Positions 1 to 9,512 of a stretch of DNA of 64,000 nucleotides are shown here, piece by piece. Made by a program: the position numbers and the translations under genes. How positions within the stretch are numbered: the stretch's first letter is position 1; each line of letters begins with the position of its first letter. Source of the DNA: Bacteroides fragilis (GTDB lineage: Bacteria > Bacteroidota > Bacteroidia > Bacteroidales > DTGW01); assembly GCA_945889005.1 (NCBI GenBank), contig CAMDBI010000014.1:25928-89927 (forward strand), read 5' to 3'. The notes under the pieces were generated by a model, which was given only the letters and a program-made list of their open reading frames with translations, made no database searches and was not told where the DNA came from.

Positions 1-192
1 CATCGTGAACAAGAAGTTTTACAACTTATTTGTGAAGGACTTACCAATGCCGAAATAGGCGATAAACTATTCGTAAGTCAACGCACCATAGAAGGGCATC
101 GTGCAAACCTGCTCAAAAAAACCAACACCAAAAACACCATACAACTAATGATATATGCATTGAAAAATAAAATTGTAACTATCGAAAATTAA
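1..192 (+). CDS. LuxR-type response regulator, C-terminal fragment
   Basis: The last 63 codons of a gene cut by the window edge. The peptide is a complete LuxR/FixJ-type helix-turn-helix: it opens with REQEVLQLICEGLTNAEIG, continues with the recognition-helix region VSQRTIEGHRANLLKKT and ends NKIVTIEN. This is the usual DNA-binding output domain of NarL-family response regulators, so an N-terminal receiver domain is expected upstream but is not visible. It lies 156 bp upstream of the FIST gene in the same direction and is a natural candidate for the transcriptional output of the kinase cluster that follows, which otherwise contains no DNA-binding domain. That link is inference from position. 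Confidence 0.85.
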   Translation, partial: HREQEVLQLICEGLTNAEIGDKLFVSQRTIEGHRANLLKKTNTKNTIQLMIYALKNKIVTIEN

Positions 193-348
193 AGAAACAG
201 GTAAAAATACTTAGTCGAATTGGTATAATATACCTATATCAAACATGCTTTTCGAACGTTAAATCGAACAAAGTAATTCACTTTAAGCTCTTATTTAGAA
301 AGAAAATAAAGAGTTGAAAAATGAAATGTTAATTTAATACTAAATGCA

Positions 349-1464
349 ATGAAAACATTATTTACACCTTCAGCTCATTTGTCCGATTTGCAGCTTGAAA
401 TTGGCAAAATAATTGACTCTGGTGAAGCCAAAGGACTTATGATATTGGCATGCGACAACAATGCTTACGATGTTGAGCAATTCAACCTAATGATACAACA
501 AATTAAAATACCTGTGTTTGGAGGGATTTTCCCTTCAATAATAAACGGATATTCAAATTATGATAAAGGAGCCATAGTAGCCGGAATGCAAACTCTCCCG
601 ACAGTTGAAGTTATTGAAAATATAAGCAATTCGAATACACGTTTCGACCAATTATTATCGGGTCTCAATGCTCGCTCGTCGATGTTTAAATCTATGATCG
701 TTTTTATCGATGGTTTTTCACAACGAATTAGCGATTTCACTTCTTCACTTTTTAATAATGTAGGGTTCAATGTTAACTACATAGGAGGCGGTGCCGGATC
801 GCTAAGTATGCAACCCAAACCATGTATTATTACAAACAAGGGATTACTAACCGATGCTGCTGTTGTTGCTGGTACTTCACTCGAGTCGGGTATTGGAGTA
901 AATCATGGTTGGGATAGTATATCGGAACCATTGAAAATTACCGATTCGGAGAAAAACACCATAAAGACAATCAATTTTAAACCCGCATTTGAAGTTTACA
1001 AAGAAATTGTAGAGTTACATTCTCACAAAAAAATTTACCCCGAGAAATTTTTCGAAATGTCAAAATCGTATCCATTTGGAATCAACAAAATGGAAGGTGA
1101 AAAAATAATACGCGATCCGGTAATTTTAACCGAAAAAGGCGAACTAGTATGTGTTGGCGAAATACCCAAGGGCGCATGGGTCGAAATAATGCATGGCGAC
1201 ACACGGTCGTTAATTAGAGCATCGAACGATGCCTTTAATACCGCACTTGAAACACACCCCAAATCTAGCAATCGAAATTTTACTTTTTTTATCGATTGCA
1301 TTTCGAGGGCACTGTTTCTCGAAAATAGCTTTAAACTTGAACTAACAGCTGTGTACGATGCAAGATATCCTCACTTTGGAGCACTTACAATAGGCGAAAT
1401 TGCCAATAACGGTACAGCTTATCTCGAGTTTTATAACAAAACTGCAGTAGTGGGGTGTTTTTAA
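349..1464 (+). CDS. FIST-domain sensory protein
   Basis: A 371-residue protein without signal peptide or membrane segment, matching the two-part FIST_N plus FIST_C architecture. The N-terminal half (about 20-200) has the alternating strand-helix pattern with IPVFGGIFPSI and YIGGGAGSL glycine-rich turns typical of FIST_N. The C-terminal half (about 210-355) contains YPFGI, GEIPKGAWVEIM and ISRALFLE, and ends with AYLEFYNKTAVVG, as in FIST_C. FIST domains are thought to bind small ligands, perhaps amino acids, and are often encoded beside or fused to histidine kinases and cyclases. Here it is 45 bp upstream of a hybrid kinase in the same direction, so it is probably the input component of that pathway. 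The ligand cannot be told from the sequence. Confidence 0.85.
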   Translation: MKTLFTPSAHLSDLQLEIGKIIDSGEAKGLMILACDNNAYDVEQFNLMIQQIKIPVFGGIFPSIINGYSNYDKGAIVAGMQTLPTVEVIENISNSNTRFDQLLSGLNARSSMFKSMIVFIDGFSQRISDFTSSLFNNVGFNVNYIGGGAGSLSMQPKPCIITNKGLLTDAAVVAGTSLESGIGVNHGWDSISEPLKITDSEKNTIKTINFKPAFEVYKEIVELHSHKKIYPEKFFEMSKSYPFGINKMEGEKIIRDPVILTEKGELVCVGEIPKGAWVEIMHGDTRSLIRASNDAFNTALETHPKSSNRNFTFFIDCISRALFLENSFKLELTAVYDARYPHFGALTIGEIANNGTAYLEFYNKTAVVGCF

Positions 1465-1509
1465 AATATTAAAAATAAATCTTAATAATAAATTCAACCA
1501 ATATATACC

Positions 1510-4500
1510 ATGAACAACAAAACAAACAACGAACTACAGGTATACTACGAGATATCAATGGCTATTGGCAATAGCCTCGATCTGGTTGAGATGCTCAAAG
1601 AGAGCTTGTTGGTATATATGAGTAAACTCAATTGTATTGCCTGCTCAGTTTTCAATATCAAGAAAAGTAAATCTGGTTTCAAAACATTGACCAATGTTTT
1701 CTCGATCCCTTATACCATCGAAATTCTCGAACCATTTAAAAATGCCATTGAACTTATTCCCGAAAAAATTTCGAGCGAACAATGGGCTCTTCTAATTAAA
1801 ACCTTGCCCATTTGCAAAGAAATTGACAACAATAGGTTTATGCACATTATGTGCCTACACGAATTTGGTTTGCTCGTATTGATACGAAACACCAAACCTC
1901 TTGAGAATAAAATAGTATTAGCACTTGAGGAGCTCAACAATAAACTGGCAAAAGCCGCCATTGCATGTATACAAAAACAAGCATTGGTTGAAAGCGAAAT
2001 GAAGTATAAAAACCTTACAGAGTTATTGCCCGAAATGATATGCGAAACAGACCTTTTGGGAAATATCGTTTACGCCAATCATTACTCCTTAGAAAAAATG
2101 GGATACTCGTACGATGAATTAAATAAAGGCATTAACATTGTTCAACTCTTTATTCCAAGCGAACGTGAAAAAGCATATGAAAATTTTTTAAAGGTTCTTC
2201 ATAATGAAAGTCATAATCCAAAAGAGTATAATATTATAAAGAAAAACGGTGAAATATTTAATGGAGTTGTATACACAAACCCAATATATGAAAATGGTAA
2301 AATATCGGGTATCAGAGGAGTAATGATCGATATTACCGAACAAAAAACTTATGAAAAACGACTTAAAGAAAACTCCGAACGACTCGAAATGGCTCTTATT
2401 GGAAGCGATTCGGGTATGTGGGACTGGAATATTGAAACCGGTGAAGTGTATTACAACGATCGATGGGCTACCATGCTAGGATACCAACCCGATGAAATAG
2501 ACAATAACCTTTCGGTATGGGAAAATCTAATACACCCCGACGATAAATGGCATACCAATCTTATACTAGAGAAACATCTTAAAGGCGAATCGCCCATTTA
2601 CCGTAACGAGCATCGTATGCTTTGCAAAGATGGTTCGTGGAAATGGATACTCGATACCGGCATAGTTACCGAACGAAACAGTACAGGCAAGGCTTTGCGT
2701 GCTGTAGGTACACATACCGATATAACTCAACTCAAAGAATACGAACACAAACTCGAAGATAATCTGGTTCAACAGGAGTATCTATCGGAAATAGCCATTA
2801 ACTTAAACTCAATTAAAGATTTTAAAACAAAAATAAATAACGTTTTACATATACTTGGCGACAATACCGACGTTAGCCGGGTATATATTTTCGAAGACAA
2901 TCCCGATGGCCTTTCGACCAACAATACATTCGAATGGTGCAACTCAGATATCGAACCTCAAATCGATAATCTTCAAAACATCCCCTATGAAATTATTCCT
3001 TCGTGGCGAAAAATAATTGAAGAAAAAGGACTTATTTTTAGTCAGGACATACATTCATTACCCAATGATCTGCGCGAAATACTCGTACCTCAAGGAATAT
3101 TATCGATAGTTGTTTATCCTTTGTATATAAAAGGAGCATTCTTTGGCTTTATTGGTTTCGACGAGTGCAAGCGTAAACGCGAATGGTCCAAAACAGAACT
3201 TCATTTATTAAGAACCATTTCGGGAATCATTTCTAATGCTTACGAACGATTGTCGGTCGAAAATTCGCTGCGAGAAAGTGAAGCCACCAACAAAGCCATT
3301 GTAGCTGCATTGCCCGATATGCTCTTTCACCTCAACAACCAGGGAATACTAATTAATTGTAATTTTATAAAAAGCGATATCGATATTTTCGACGAATTGC
3401 GCATTCACAAAAGTATACATCACGTGTTCCCGAAAGCATTGGCCGAACCGCTTATGAATGGGATAAATACATGTATCGACGAAGGTGCCTGTTTATTCAC
3501 CTTTCAATTGGTACTCGAACTGCGTAAATCATATTTCGAGGCTCGCTTGTCGCGCATCAACGACAAAGAAGTAATTGCAATTTTCAGAAATATTACAAAA
3601 AGCATTCAATACGAAGAAAACCTTCGAATTGCAGCCGAAAGAGCCGAACAAGCCAACCAAGCAAAGAGCGAGTTTTTGGCAAACATGAGTCACGAAATTC
3701 GCACCCCTATGAATGCTATTTTGGGATTTAGCGAATCGCTTTTTCACAAAATATCGGACGAAAATCACAAAAGAATGCTCAAATCGGTGCTTACAAGCGG
3801 AAACGTTTTGTTGTCGCTTATTAATGACATTCTCGATATGTCAAAAATTGAAGCCGGACGCATGGAAATAGACCTTCAGCCGGTCGATCTAAAATTAATT
3901 GTGAAAGAAATTAAACAAATTTTTTCTGAAAAAGCCCTAAAACGCAATTTATCGTTACAAACCATAATAGAAGAACAATTTCCCGATCAACTCGTTTTGG
4001 ACGAAATTCGAATTCGTCAAATTTTACTCAATCTGGTGGGCAATGCCATCAAGTTTACCGAAACTGGATTTATTCAAATTGGTATTTTTTTCGAAAAAAC
4101 TTCAGAACAATCGGGCAATCTACGTTTAAGTGTCGAAGACAGTGGGATTGGAATACCCGAATCGCAACAAGAGCTTATTTTCGAAGCATTCAGACAACAA
4201 AGCGGTCAAAGTAACCGAAAATACGGAGGAACAGGACTTGGACTGGCTATTACCAAAAAATTAATTGAAAAAATGAATGGTAATATTAGCCTTAACAGTA
4301 AGCCCGAACAAGGTTCTACTTTTACAATAACCATCGACAATATTGAGTTCAGTAATTCGCCAAAAAAAATAAATGAATATGAAAATGATCCGGAAGAAAT
4401 TATTGTTTTCGATAAAGCACTGATAATGATTGTTGACGATACCAAAACCAACATTCAAGCCATCGAAAACCTTATTGACAACGATAAAGTCTCGTATCTC

Positions 4501-5121
4501 GAAGCCGAAAATGGCGAAATAGCACTCGAAATCTTGAACCATCACAAACCAGATGTAATTCTGATGGATATGAAAATGCCCGGTATGGATGGCTTTGAAG
4601 TAAGCAAACAAATTCGAAACAACATACAAACTAAAGACCTTACTGTAATTGCATTTACAGCATCGGTTTTCGAATCGAAACGCCTTCAAAACAACGAATT
4701 GTTCAACGGTACTTTATTTAAACCAGTTAGCAAACGACAACTTTTTAATGAACTAAAAAAATTTCTGACCTATAAAGTTGTTACATCTGACGATATTATA
4801 AACGACAAACCTTCAGAAATAATACTGTCTGACGAAGAAATTGAAAGAATTCCTCAATTGGTTAATGAGCTTCGCGAAAAGCACATTCCTGCATGGGAAC
4901 AAATAAAAAACAAACTGCTAATTTTCAAAATTGAAGAATTCCTTACCCAATTGACCATTACAGCCGATATGTATTCAATAGAACCATTAAACCAATACGT
5001 CCGCAATTTAAAATCATCGATCGATATGTTTGACCTCGAAAATATAGAAAATAGCATAAAACACTTCCCCGATCAGATAGACCAATTGGAAGAAATATAT
5101 AATAACCACAAAAAAAAATAA
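1510..5121 (+). CDS. Hybrid sensor histidine kinase (GAF/PAS multi-sensor, HisKA, HATPase, REC)
   Basis: A 1203-residue soluble hybrid kinase with no membrane segment. Approximate order: GAF-like region 10-155, PAS 165-280, PAS/PAC 290-410 (MWDWN, GYQPDEI, HPDD motifs), GAF 430-575, a weaker PAS 590-700, HisKA with the phospho-accepting His728 in [15 protein letters not shown], HATPase about 830-945 ([22 protein letters not shown]) and a receiver domain 975-1090 with phospho-Asp1020 in [13 protein letters not shown]. The last 90 residues resemble the helical tail of BarA-like kinases but show no clear phosphotransfer histidine. It probably autophosphorylates and passes phosphate to its own REC and then to the receivers encoded directly downstream, 4 bp away. 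The signal is likely cytoplasmic, perhaps through the FIST protein upstream. Confidence 0.92.
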   Translation: MNNKTNNELQVYYEISMAIGNSLDLVEMLKESLLVYMSKLNCIACSVFNIKKSKSGFKTLTNVFSIPYTIEILEPFKNAIELIPEKISSEQWALLIKTLPICKEIDNNRFMHIMCLHEFGLLVLIRNTKPLENKIVLALEELNNKLAKAAIACIQKQALVESEMKYKNLTELLPEMICETDLLGNIVYANHYSLEKMGYSYDELNKGINIVQLFIPSEREKAYENFLKVLHNESHNPKEYNIIKKNGEIFNGVVYTNPIYENGKISGIRGVMIDITEQKTYEKRLKENSERLEMALIGSDSGMWDWNIETGEVYYNDRWATMLGYQPDEIDNNLSVWENLIHPDDKWHTNLILEKHLKGESPIYRNEHRMLCKDGSWKWILDTGIVTERNSTGKALRAVGTHTDITQLKEYEHKLEDNLVQQEYLSEIAINLNSIKDFKTKINNVLHILGDNTDVSRVYIFEDNPDGLSTNNTFEWCNSDIEPQIDNLQNIPYEIIPSWRKIIEEKGLIFSQDIHSLPNDLREILVPQGILSIVVYPLYIKGAFFGFIGFDECKRKREWSKTELHLLRTISGIISNAYERLSVENSLRESEATNKAIVAALPDMLFHLNNQGILINCNFIKSDIDIFDELRIHKSIHHVFPKALAEPLMNGINTCIDEGACLFTFQLVLELRKSYFEARLSRINDKEVIAIFRNITKSIQYEENLRIAAERAEQANQAKSEFLANMSHEIRTPMNAILGFSESLFHKISDENHKRMLKSVLTSGNVLLSLINDILDMSKIEAGRMEIDLQPVDLKLIVKEIKQIFSEKALKRNLSLQTIIEEQFPDQLVLDEIRIRQILLNLVGNAIKFTETGFIQIGIFFEKTSEQSGNLRLSVEDSGIGIPESQQELIFEAFRQQSGQSNRKYGGTGLGLAITKKLIEKMNGNISLNSKPEQGSTFTITIDNIEFSNSPKKINEYENDPEEIIVFDKALIMIVDDTKTNIQAIENLIDNDKVSYLEAENGEIALEILNHHKPDVILMDMKMPGMDGFEVSKQIRNNIQTKDLTVIAFTASVFESKRLQNNELFNGTLFKPVSKRQLFNELKKFLTYKVVTSDDIINDKPSEIILSDEEIERIPQLVNELREKHIPAWEQIKNKLLIFKIEEFLTQLTITADMYSIEPLNQYVRNLKSSIDMFDLENIENSIKHFPDQIDQLEEIYNNHKKK

Positions 5122-5125
5122 TACC

Positions 5126-5626
5126 ATGAGCACAAATTATATGGATGCCACCGTATTGGTAGTAGACGACAACATTGAGAATCTCAATGTTGTAGGTAGT
5201 ATTTTCAAAAATATTGGTTTCAAACTGGCATTTGCTACCGGAGGTAAAGATGCCATCGATATTCTAGAAAATACTCATATCGATCTTATACTTCTCGATA
5301 TTATGATGCCCGGGATGGATGGTTTCGAAACCTGCACCTTGATTAAAGAAAATCAGAAATGGAAAAATATTCCCATTATTTTTCTTACAGCCAAAACCGA
5401 AACAGAAGATATCGTTACAGGCTTTCTTTCGGGCGGAGTCGACTATTTGACCAAGCCCTTCAAAAAAGAAGAACTCATGTGTCGGGTAATGAATCATCTC
5501 GAACTTAAAAAATCGAGGGAAATTATTCAAAAACAAGCTGAAGATTTACGCGAAGCAAACCGAACAATACTCGGTTATATGCACCAATTGAGTCAATTTG
5601 TTGGAAATAAACACGAGAAAAAATGA
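5126..5626 (+). CDS. Single-domain response regulator with coiled-coil tail (first copy)
   Basis: A 166-residue protein: a receiver domain (about 8-125) with the acidic pair VVDDN, phospho-acceptor Asp58 in [13 protein letters not shown], the switch threonine in FLTAK and the lysine in LTKPF, followed by about 40 residues of predicted helix/coiled coil (residues 125-166) and no output domain. Such stand-alone receivers usually relay phosphate or act by binding partners. It starts 4 bp after the hybrid kinase stop, and its stop overlaps the next gene in an ATGA junction, so translation is probably coupled. It has exactly the same length and architecture as the protein at 6774-7274, and each precedes a REC-kinase gene. 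Confidence 0.9.
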   Translation: MSTNYMDATVLVVDDNIENLNVVGSIFKNIGFKLAFATGGKDAIDILENTHIDLILLDIMMPGMDGFETCTLIKENQKWKNIPIIFLTAKTETEDIVTGFLSGGVDYLTKPFKKEELMCRVMNHLELKKSREIIQKQAEDLREANRTILGYMHQLSQFVGNKHEKK

Positions 5627-6771
5627 AAAACGAAGAATCGACCATTTTGATTGTAGATGACGAAAAAGCCAATATTCAAGTATTGGGCAATATTTTAAAT
5701 CGTTATAATTACAAAATTGCAGTAGCTCACAACGGTATCGATGCAATTGCAATTGCATCGGACATTTTACCCGACCTTATAATGCTCGATGTTATGATGC
5801 CGGGTATCGATGGTTTCGAAACTTGTCGAAGACTCAAGGCAGACCCAATACTTAATTGTATACCCGTATTATTTATCACAGCATTAGACAATGCTGAAGA
5901 AATAATTAATGGTTTCGAATTGGGAGCTGTCGACTACATTATTAAACCTTTCAATAGTAAAGTTTTAATATCACGAATACGCACCCATTTGCTACTTCGT
6001 AAAAAAAGTGAAGAGTTGGAAAGAATAAATGCTACTTTAGAAGAAAAGGTAGCCCTTCGTACATCGGAACTCGAAGCAGCCAACAAAGAACTCCAAAAAC
6101 TCGACGAAATGAAGTCGGAGTTTCTGTCTATTATAAGTCACGAAATTAGAACTCCTCTTAATGGTATTATGGGGTTTACAGAACTTATTAAAATAAACTT
6201 TAAAGACGAGTCCATAAATCATTATATCGAAGCATTGAACAAAAGTGCCAAACGTCTCGAACGCTTTTCGGTCAATGCTCTGAATTTTACTTTTCTCAAA
6301 AGCGGAAAATATTTCCTCGATCTTTCAAATGTAAATATTAGTCAATTAATAAAAGAAGTTATTGAGAAAACACAAAAACAGAGCAATAAACAAAATGTCA
6401 GTTTTAATTTTAATTGTATAGATGATATTTTTGTAAAAGCCGACAAGAAATTACTTAAAACATGCGTTCAAAGTATTGTAGACAATGCCATCCGTTTTTC
6501 GCCTCAAGATGCCGAAATAACAATTTCGGGCGAACTAGCAAACAATCAGTTGCACATTAAATTTAGCGACCGAGGTTCGGGTTTTTCGCCAAAAGCGCTT
6601 GAGAGTTTGTTTAAGGCCTTTTCTCCGGGCGAACAATTTTTTAACGAGAACGAAGGAATGGAATTGGCATTAAGCAACCTCATTATGCATGCTCACAATG
6701 GACATATCCAAGTTCGCAATCTCGACTCTGGTGCCGAAGTAAGTATGGTGTTTAATTTAAAACAACAATAA
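5623..6771 (+). CDS. Receiver-kinase protein REC-HisKA-HATPase (first copy), degenerate ATP lid
   Basis: A 382-residue protein: REC 8-122 with Asp56 in MLDVMMPGIDGFE, coiled-coil linker 125-165, HisKA with His173 in SHEIRTPLNGIMGF, then an HATPase domain with an N-box (DNAIRFSP) and a G1-like motif (DRGSGFSP). The G2 box is unusual: where the family has GGTGLGLA this protein reads NEGMELAL, losing the conserved glycines that shape the ATP lid. ATP binding or autokinase activity may therefore be reduced or absent; the domain could serve as a phosphatase or dimer scaffold. It overlaps the upstream REC gene by 4 bp and lies 2 bp from the next REC gene. Confidence 0.88.
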   Translation: MKNEESTILIVDDEKANIQVLGNILNRYNYKIAVAHNGIDAIAIASDILPDLIMLDVMMPGIDGFETCRRLKADPILNCIPVLFITALDNAEEIINGFELGAVDYIIKPFNSKVLISRIRTHLLLRKKSEELERINATLEEKVALRTSELEAANKELQKLDEMKSEFLSIISHEIRTPLNGIMGFTELIKINFKDESINHYIEALNKSAKRLERFSVNALNFTFLKSGKYFLDLSNVNISQLIKEVIEKTQKQSNKQNVSFNFNCIDDIFVKADKKLLKTCVQSIVDNAIRFSPQDAEITISGELANNQLHIKFSDRGSGFSPKALESLFKAFSPGEQFFNENEGMELALSNLIMHAHNGHIQVRNLDSGAEVSMVFNLKQQ

Positions 6772-6773
6772 TC

Positions 6774-7274
6774 ATGGAAAAAATTATTTTAATAGTCGAC
6801 GACAATACCGAAAATCTTCGTGTATTGGGCAATATTCTTAAAGAAAACAATTACAAAATTGCGGTTGCCAAAAGTGGAATCGATGCTCTATCGTTGCTCG
6901 AAGGCATAAAACCAGTACTCATCTTGCTCGATGTAATGATGCCCGAAATGGATGGCTACGAGGTTTGCCAAAAAATTAAACAAAACCCTAGCATAGCCAA
7001 TATACCCATTATTTTCCTTACGGCAAAAACAGAGCATTCCGACATTATAAAAGGTTTTGAAGCAGGTGGGGTCGATTACATAACCAAACCTTTCAACTCG
7101 CACGAATTGCTCGTAAGAGTCAAAACACATAAAGAACTTTTCGAAGCTCGCGAAACCATTAGACTTCAAGCCGAACAGCTTCAAATTTACAGCGATTTTC
7201 TCGAAACACGACTCTCGACCCACAAACACGAAATAAATAAGCTTCGCGAACGACTCGACATTATAAATAAATAA
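6774..7274 (+). CDS. Single-domain response regulator with coiled-coil tail (second copy)
   Basis: A 166-residue receiver protein: LIVDDN near the N terminus, Asp53 in LLDVMMPEMDGYE, FLTAK and ITKPF switch residues, then a charged helical tail (residues 125-166) rich in Glu, Arg and Lys that probably forms a coiled coil. No output domain. It matches the 5126-5626 product in length and layout but is clearly diverged, so it looks like the first gene of an old two-gene duplication. It is separated from its neighbours by 2 and 4 bp and must be part of the same transcript. Confidence 0.9.
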   Translation: MEKIILIVDDNTENLRVLGNILKENNYKIAVAKSGIDALSLLEGIKPVLILLDVMMPEMDGYEVCQKIKQNPSIANIPIIFLTAKTEHSDIIKGFEAGGVDYITKPFNSHELLVRVKTHKELFEARETIRLQAEQLQIYSDFLETRLSTHKHEINKLRERLDIINK

Positions 7275-7278
7275 GAAT

Positions 7279-8391
7279 ATGGAAACTCCCGAAAAAATCC
7301 TCATTTGCGACGATTTGAACGAAAACCTTCAAATACTTGCACGTATATTGATCGAAAACGGCTACGAAGTTTCGCTCGCCCGACATGCAAACGAAATGAT
7401 GGATTTGCTCGCAGACTATTTCCCCAACCTAATATTGCTCGATGTAATGATGCCCGACATCAATGGTTTCGAAGCGTGCCGAAGCCTTAAGCTTGATAGT
7501 CGTTACAAAGATATACCCGTTATTTTCATCACTGCTAAAATTGAGACCGACGACATTGTAGAAGGATTTCAGTCGGGAGGCGTCGATTACATTACCAAAC
7601 CTTTCAAAGCATCAGAAATGTTGGTACGTGTCCGAAATCACCTCGATTTGCAAAAATCAAAAAAAACAATTGAAAATCAAAGTATTGAACTTCAAAAACT
7701 GAATCATACAAAAGATCAGATTTTTTCTATTATAAGCCACGACATGCGTACACCACTGGCTTCGCTCAAAATGTTGTTGCAGGTATTGCAAAAAGTCGAT
7801 ATCTGCGAAAAACAAGACTTTGTGCGCGAAACCCTTTGCTTGATCGATGCTTCGGCCGATGAAACTTACCAACTGCTCGACAATTTACTCATTTGGTCAA
7901 AAAGCCAAATGGGCAGGTTAACAGTTTCGCCCGTTCGTTTTAGCCTTGTTAATGTTGTAAATAATACTTTAAAGCTTTTTAGCTTTGCTATTTCGAACAA
8001 AAACCTAAAAATAGCTTTCGATGCTCAACAGCCTTATATGTTGGTCGCCGACGAAGAAATGATAAAAACAGTGATTCGTAATATTTTGAGCAATGCTATT
8101 AAATTCTCACCTATGGGAGAAACAATAAGCATTAGCATTCAATCGCTTGAAAAAGAATTAATTGTTAGCATATTGAATAAAGGCAAAGAAATGAGCGAAG
8201 AAATAAGTTCAAAAATATTTCTAGATAATGAATTTATTACCACCCCTGGAACCAAAGGCGAAAAAGGAAATGGATTGGGAATGAAAATTTGCAAAAAATT
8301 TATAGATCTTAACCATGGTTCAATAGGTGTAAACTGCACAAAGGGCACAGGTACTGAATTTTATTTTAAATTGCCTAACAATCTATCTTAA
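7279..8391 (+). CDS. Receiver-kinase protein REC-HisKA-HATPase (second copy)
   Basis: A 370-residue protein: REC about 5-120 with CDD acidic pair and Asp55 in LLDVMMPDINGFE, a coiled-coil linker 122-147, HisKA with His154 in SHDMRTPLASL, and an HATPase domain with N-box (NAIKFSP) and a good G2 box (GNGLGMKI). Unlike its partner at 5623-6771, the ATP lid looks intact. Such N-terminal REC fusions place a kinase under control of another phosphodonor, so it may pass the signal onward rather than sense a ligand. Last gene of the forward block; it ends 22 bp from the convergent kinase gene at 8414 and no hairpin is seen between them. Confidence 0.9.
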   Translation: METPEKILICDDLNENLQILARILIENGYEVSLARHANEMMDLLADYFPNLILLDVMMPDINGFEACRSLKLDSRYKDIPVIFITAKIETDDIVEGFQSGGVDYITKPFKASEMLVRVRNHLDLQKSKKTIENQSIELQKLNHTKDQIFSIISHDMRTPLASLKMLLQVLQKVDICEKQDFVRETLCLIDASADETYQLLDNLLIWSKSQMGRLTVSPVRFSLVNVVNNTLKLFSFAISNKNLKIAFDAQQPYMLVADEEMIKTVIRNILSNAIKFSPMGETISISIQSLEKELIVSILNKGKEMSEEISSKIFLDNEFITTPGTKGEKGNGLGMKICKKFIDLNHGSIGVNCTKGTGTEFYFKLPNNLS

Positions 8392-8413
8392 ATATGCAAA
8401 CTTTCAGTCTTTT

Positions 8414-9508
8414 CTATTTTACATTTGGCAAACTCACATAAAATACCGAGCCTTTTTCTACTTCGCTTTCGACCCAAATTTCGCCTTCGTGTTTTTCGAC
8501 AAATTCTTTGCAGAGCTTTAGACCTAGTCCGGTGCCTGTTTCGTGAGCAGTACCTTCTGTCGAATATTTTTGTGTAATATCAAATAGTTTACTTGTAATA
8601 TCAGGCGACATACCAATGCCGGTATCTGATACGGTAATTGTAACATGATCGTCAGCGCGATCAGCAAATATATCGATGCGTCCTCCCGATTGTGTAAATT
8701 TCAATGCATTGGAAACAAGATTGCGAATCACTGTTTTAATCATATTGGCATCGGCATCTATTGGAAAAGCTTCGTTTAATAAATTGTTGATACTTATATT
8801 TTTATTTAGTGCACTGGGTGCCAGTATTTCAATTGTCTCATTACATAATTCATTAAAATCTAATTCTTTGGGTTCAAATGGTAACATTCCCGATTGAGAA
8901 CGCACCCACATAAGCAACTCGTCCAATAAACTATAAGTGTTTCGAGCCGATTTGTCGATATAGCCCAATTGCTTTTCGATACGGTCAATATCGTATTTCC
9001 GCAAGTTGCGCAACAACAATTCTAAATAACCAAAAATAATATTAAATGGACCTTTCAGATCGTGTGCCAATATAGACATAAAGCGATCTTTATCGGAATT
9101 GAGCTTTTGCAATTCTAGTCTTTGTAATGAAATTGTAAGATGTGTTTTTACCCGAGCCAACACCTCTTCTGCCTGAAAGGGTTTATTGATATAATCGACA
9201 CCGCCTGTGTTTAATGCTTTAACAATATCGTTGGTTTCGTTTAAGGCACTAATGAATATTACCGGTATTTCTTTCAAGCCCTCTTTAATTTTCAGACGTC
9301 GACAAACCTCATATCCATCCATATCGGGCATCATAATATCGAGCAAAATAAGATCGGGTTGTTCTTTCTCTGCTACTTGTAATGCCAATGCACCGTTTGG
9401 AACCGGGCGAACTTTATAGCCATTGTTCTTCAGAATATCGCCTAACACTTTCAAATTGGCAGGTATATCGTCGACGATTAGTATATTTGAAATTCTATCT
9501 TTTGCCAT
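8414..9508 (-). CDS. Receiver-kinase protein REC-HisKA-HATPase
   Basis: A 364-residue soluble protein with the same REC-HisKA-HATPase layout as the two on the opposite strand: IVDDIPANL, Asp57 in LLDIMMPDMDGYE, SALN and INKPF in the receiver; His149 in AHDLKGPFNIIFGY; N-box NALKFT, G1 DTGIGM, and G2 GTGLGLKL. It starts 4 bp after the stop of the large PAS kinase at 9513, so the two form one minus-strand operon, probably kinase and downstream relay. All catalytic motifs are present. Confidence 0.92.
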   Translation of the reverse strand: MAKDRISNILIVDDIPANLKVLGDILKNNGYKVRPVPNGALALQVAEKEQPDLILLDIMMPDMDGYEVCRRLKIKEGLKEIPVIFISALNETNDIVKALNTGGVDYINKPFQAEEVLARVKTHLTISLQRLELQKLNSDKDRFMSILAHDLKGPFNIIFGYLELLLRNLRKYDIDRIEKQLGYIDKSARNTYSLLDELLMWVRSQSGMLPFEPKELDFNELCNETIEILAPSALNKNISINNLLNEAFPIDADANMIKTVIRNLVSNALKFTQSGGRIDIFADRADDHVTITVSDTGIGMSPDITSKLFDITQKYSTEGTAHETGTGLGLKLCKEFVEKHEGEIWVESEVEKGSVFYVSLPNVK

Positions 9509-9512
9509 TGTT

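Noticed and set aside
4261..4689. 142-codon minus-strand frame within the hybrid kinase
   Set aside because: It lies opposite HATPase and REC motifs and is rich in Phe and Tyr, as expected for antisense of an AT-rich gene.
4850..5121. Phosphotransfer (Hpt) domain at the end of the hybrid kinase
   Set aside because: The helical tail has the right size but no His in an HxLKG-like setting, so a working Hpt cannot be supported.
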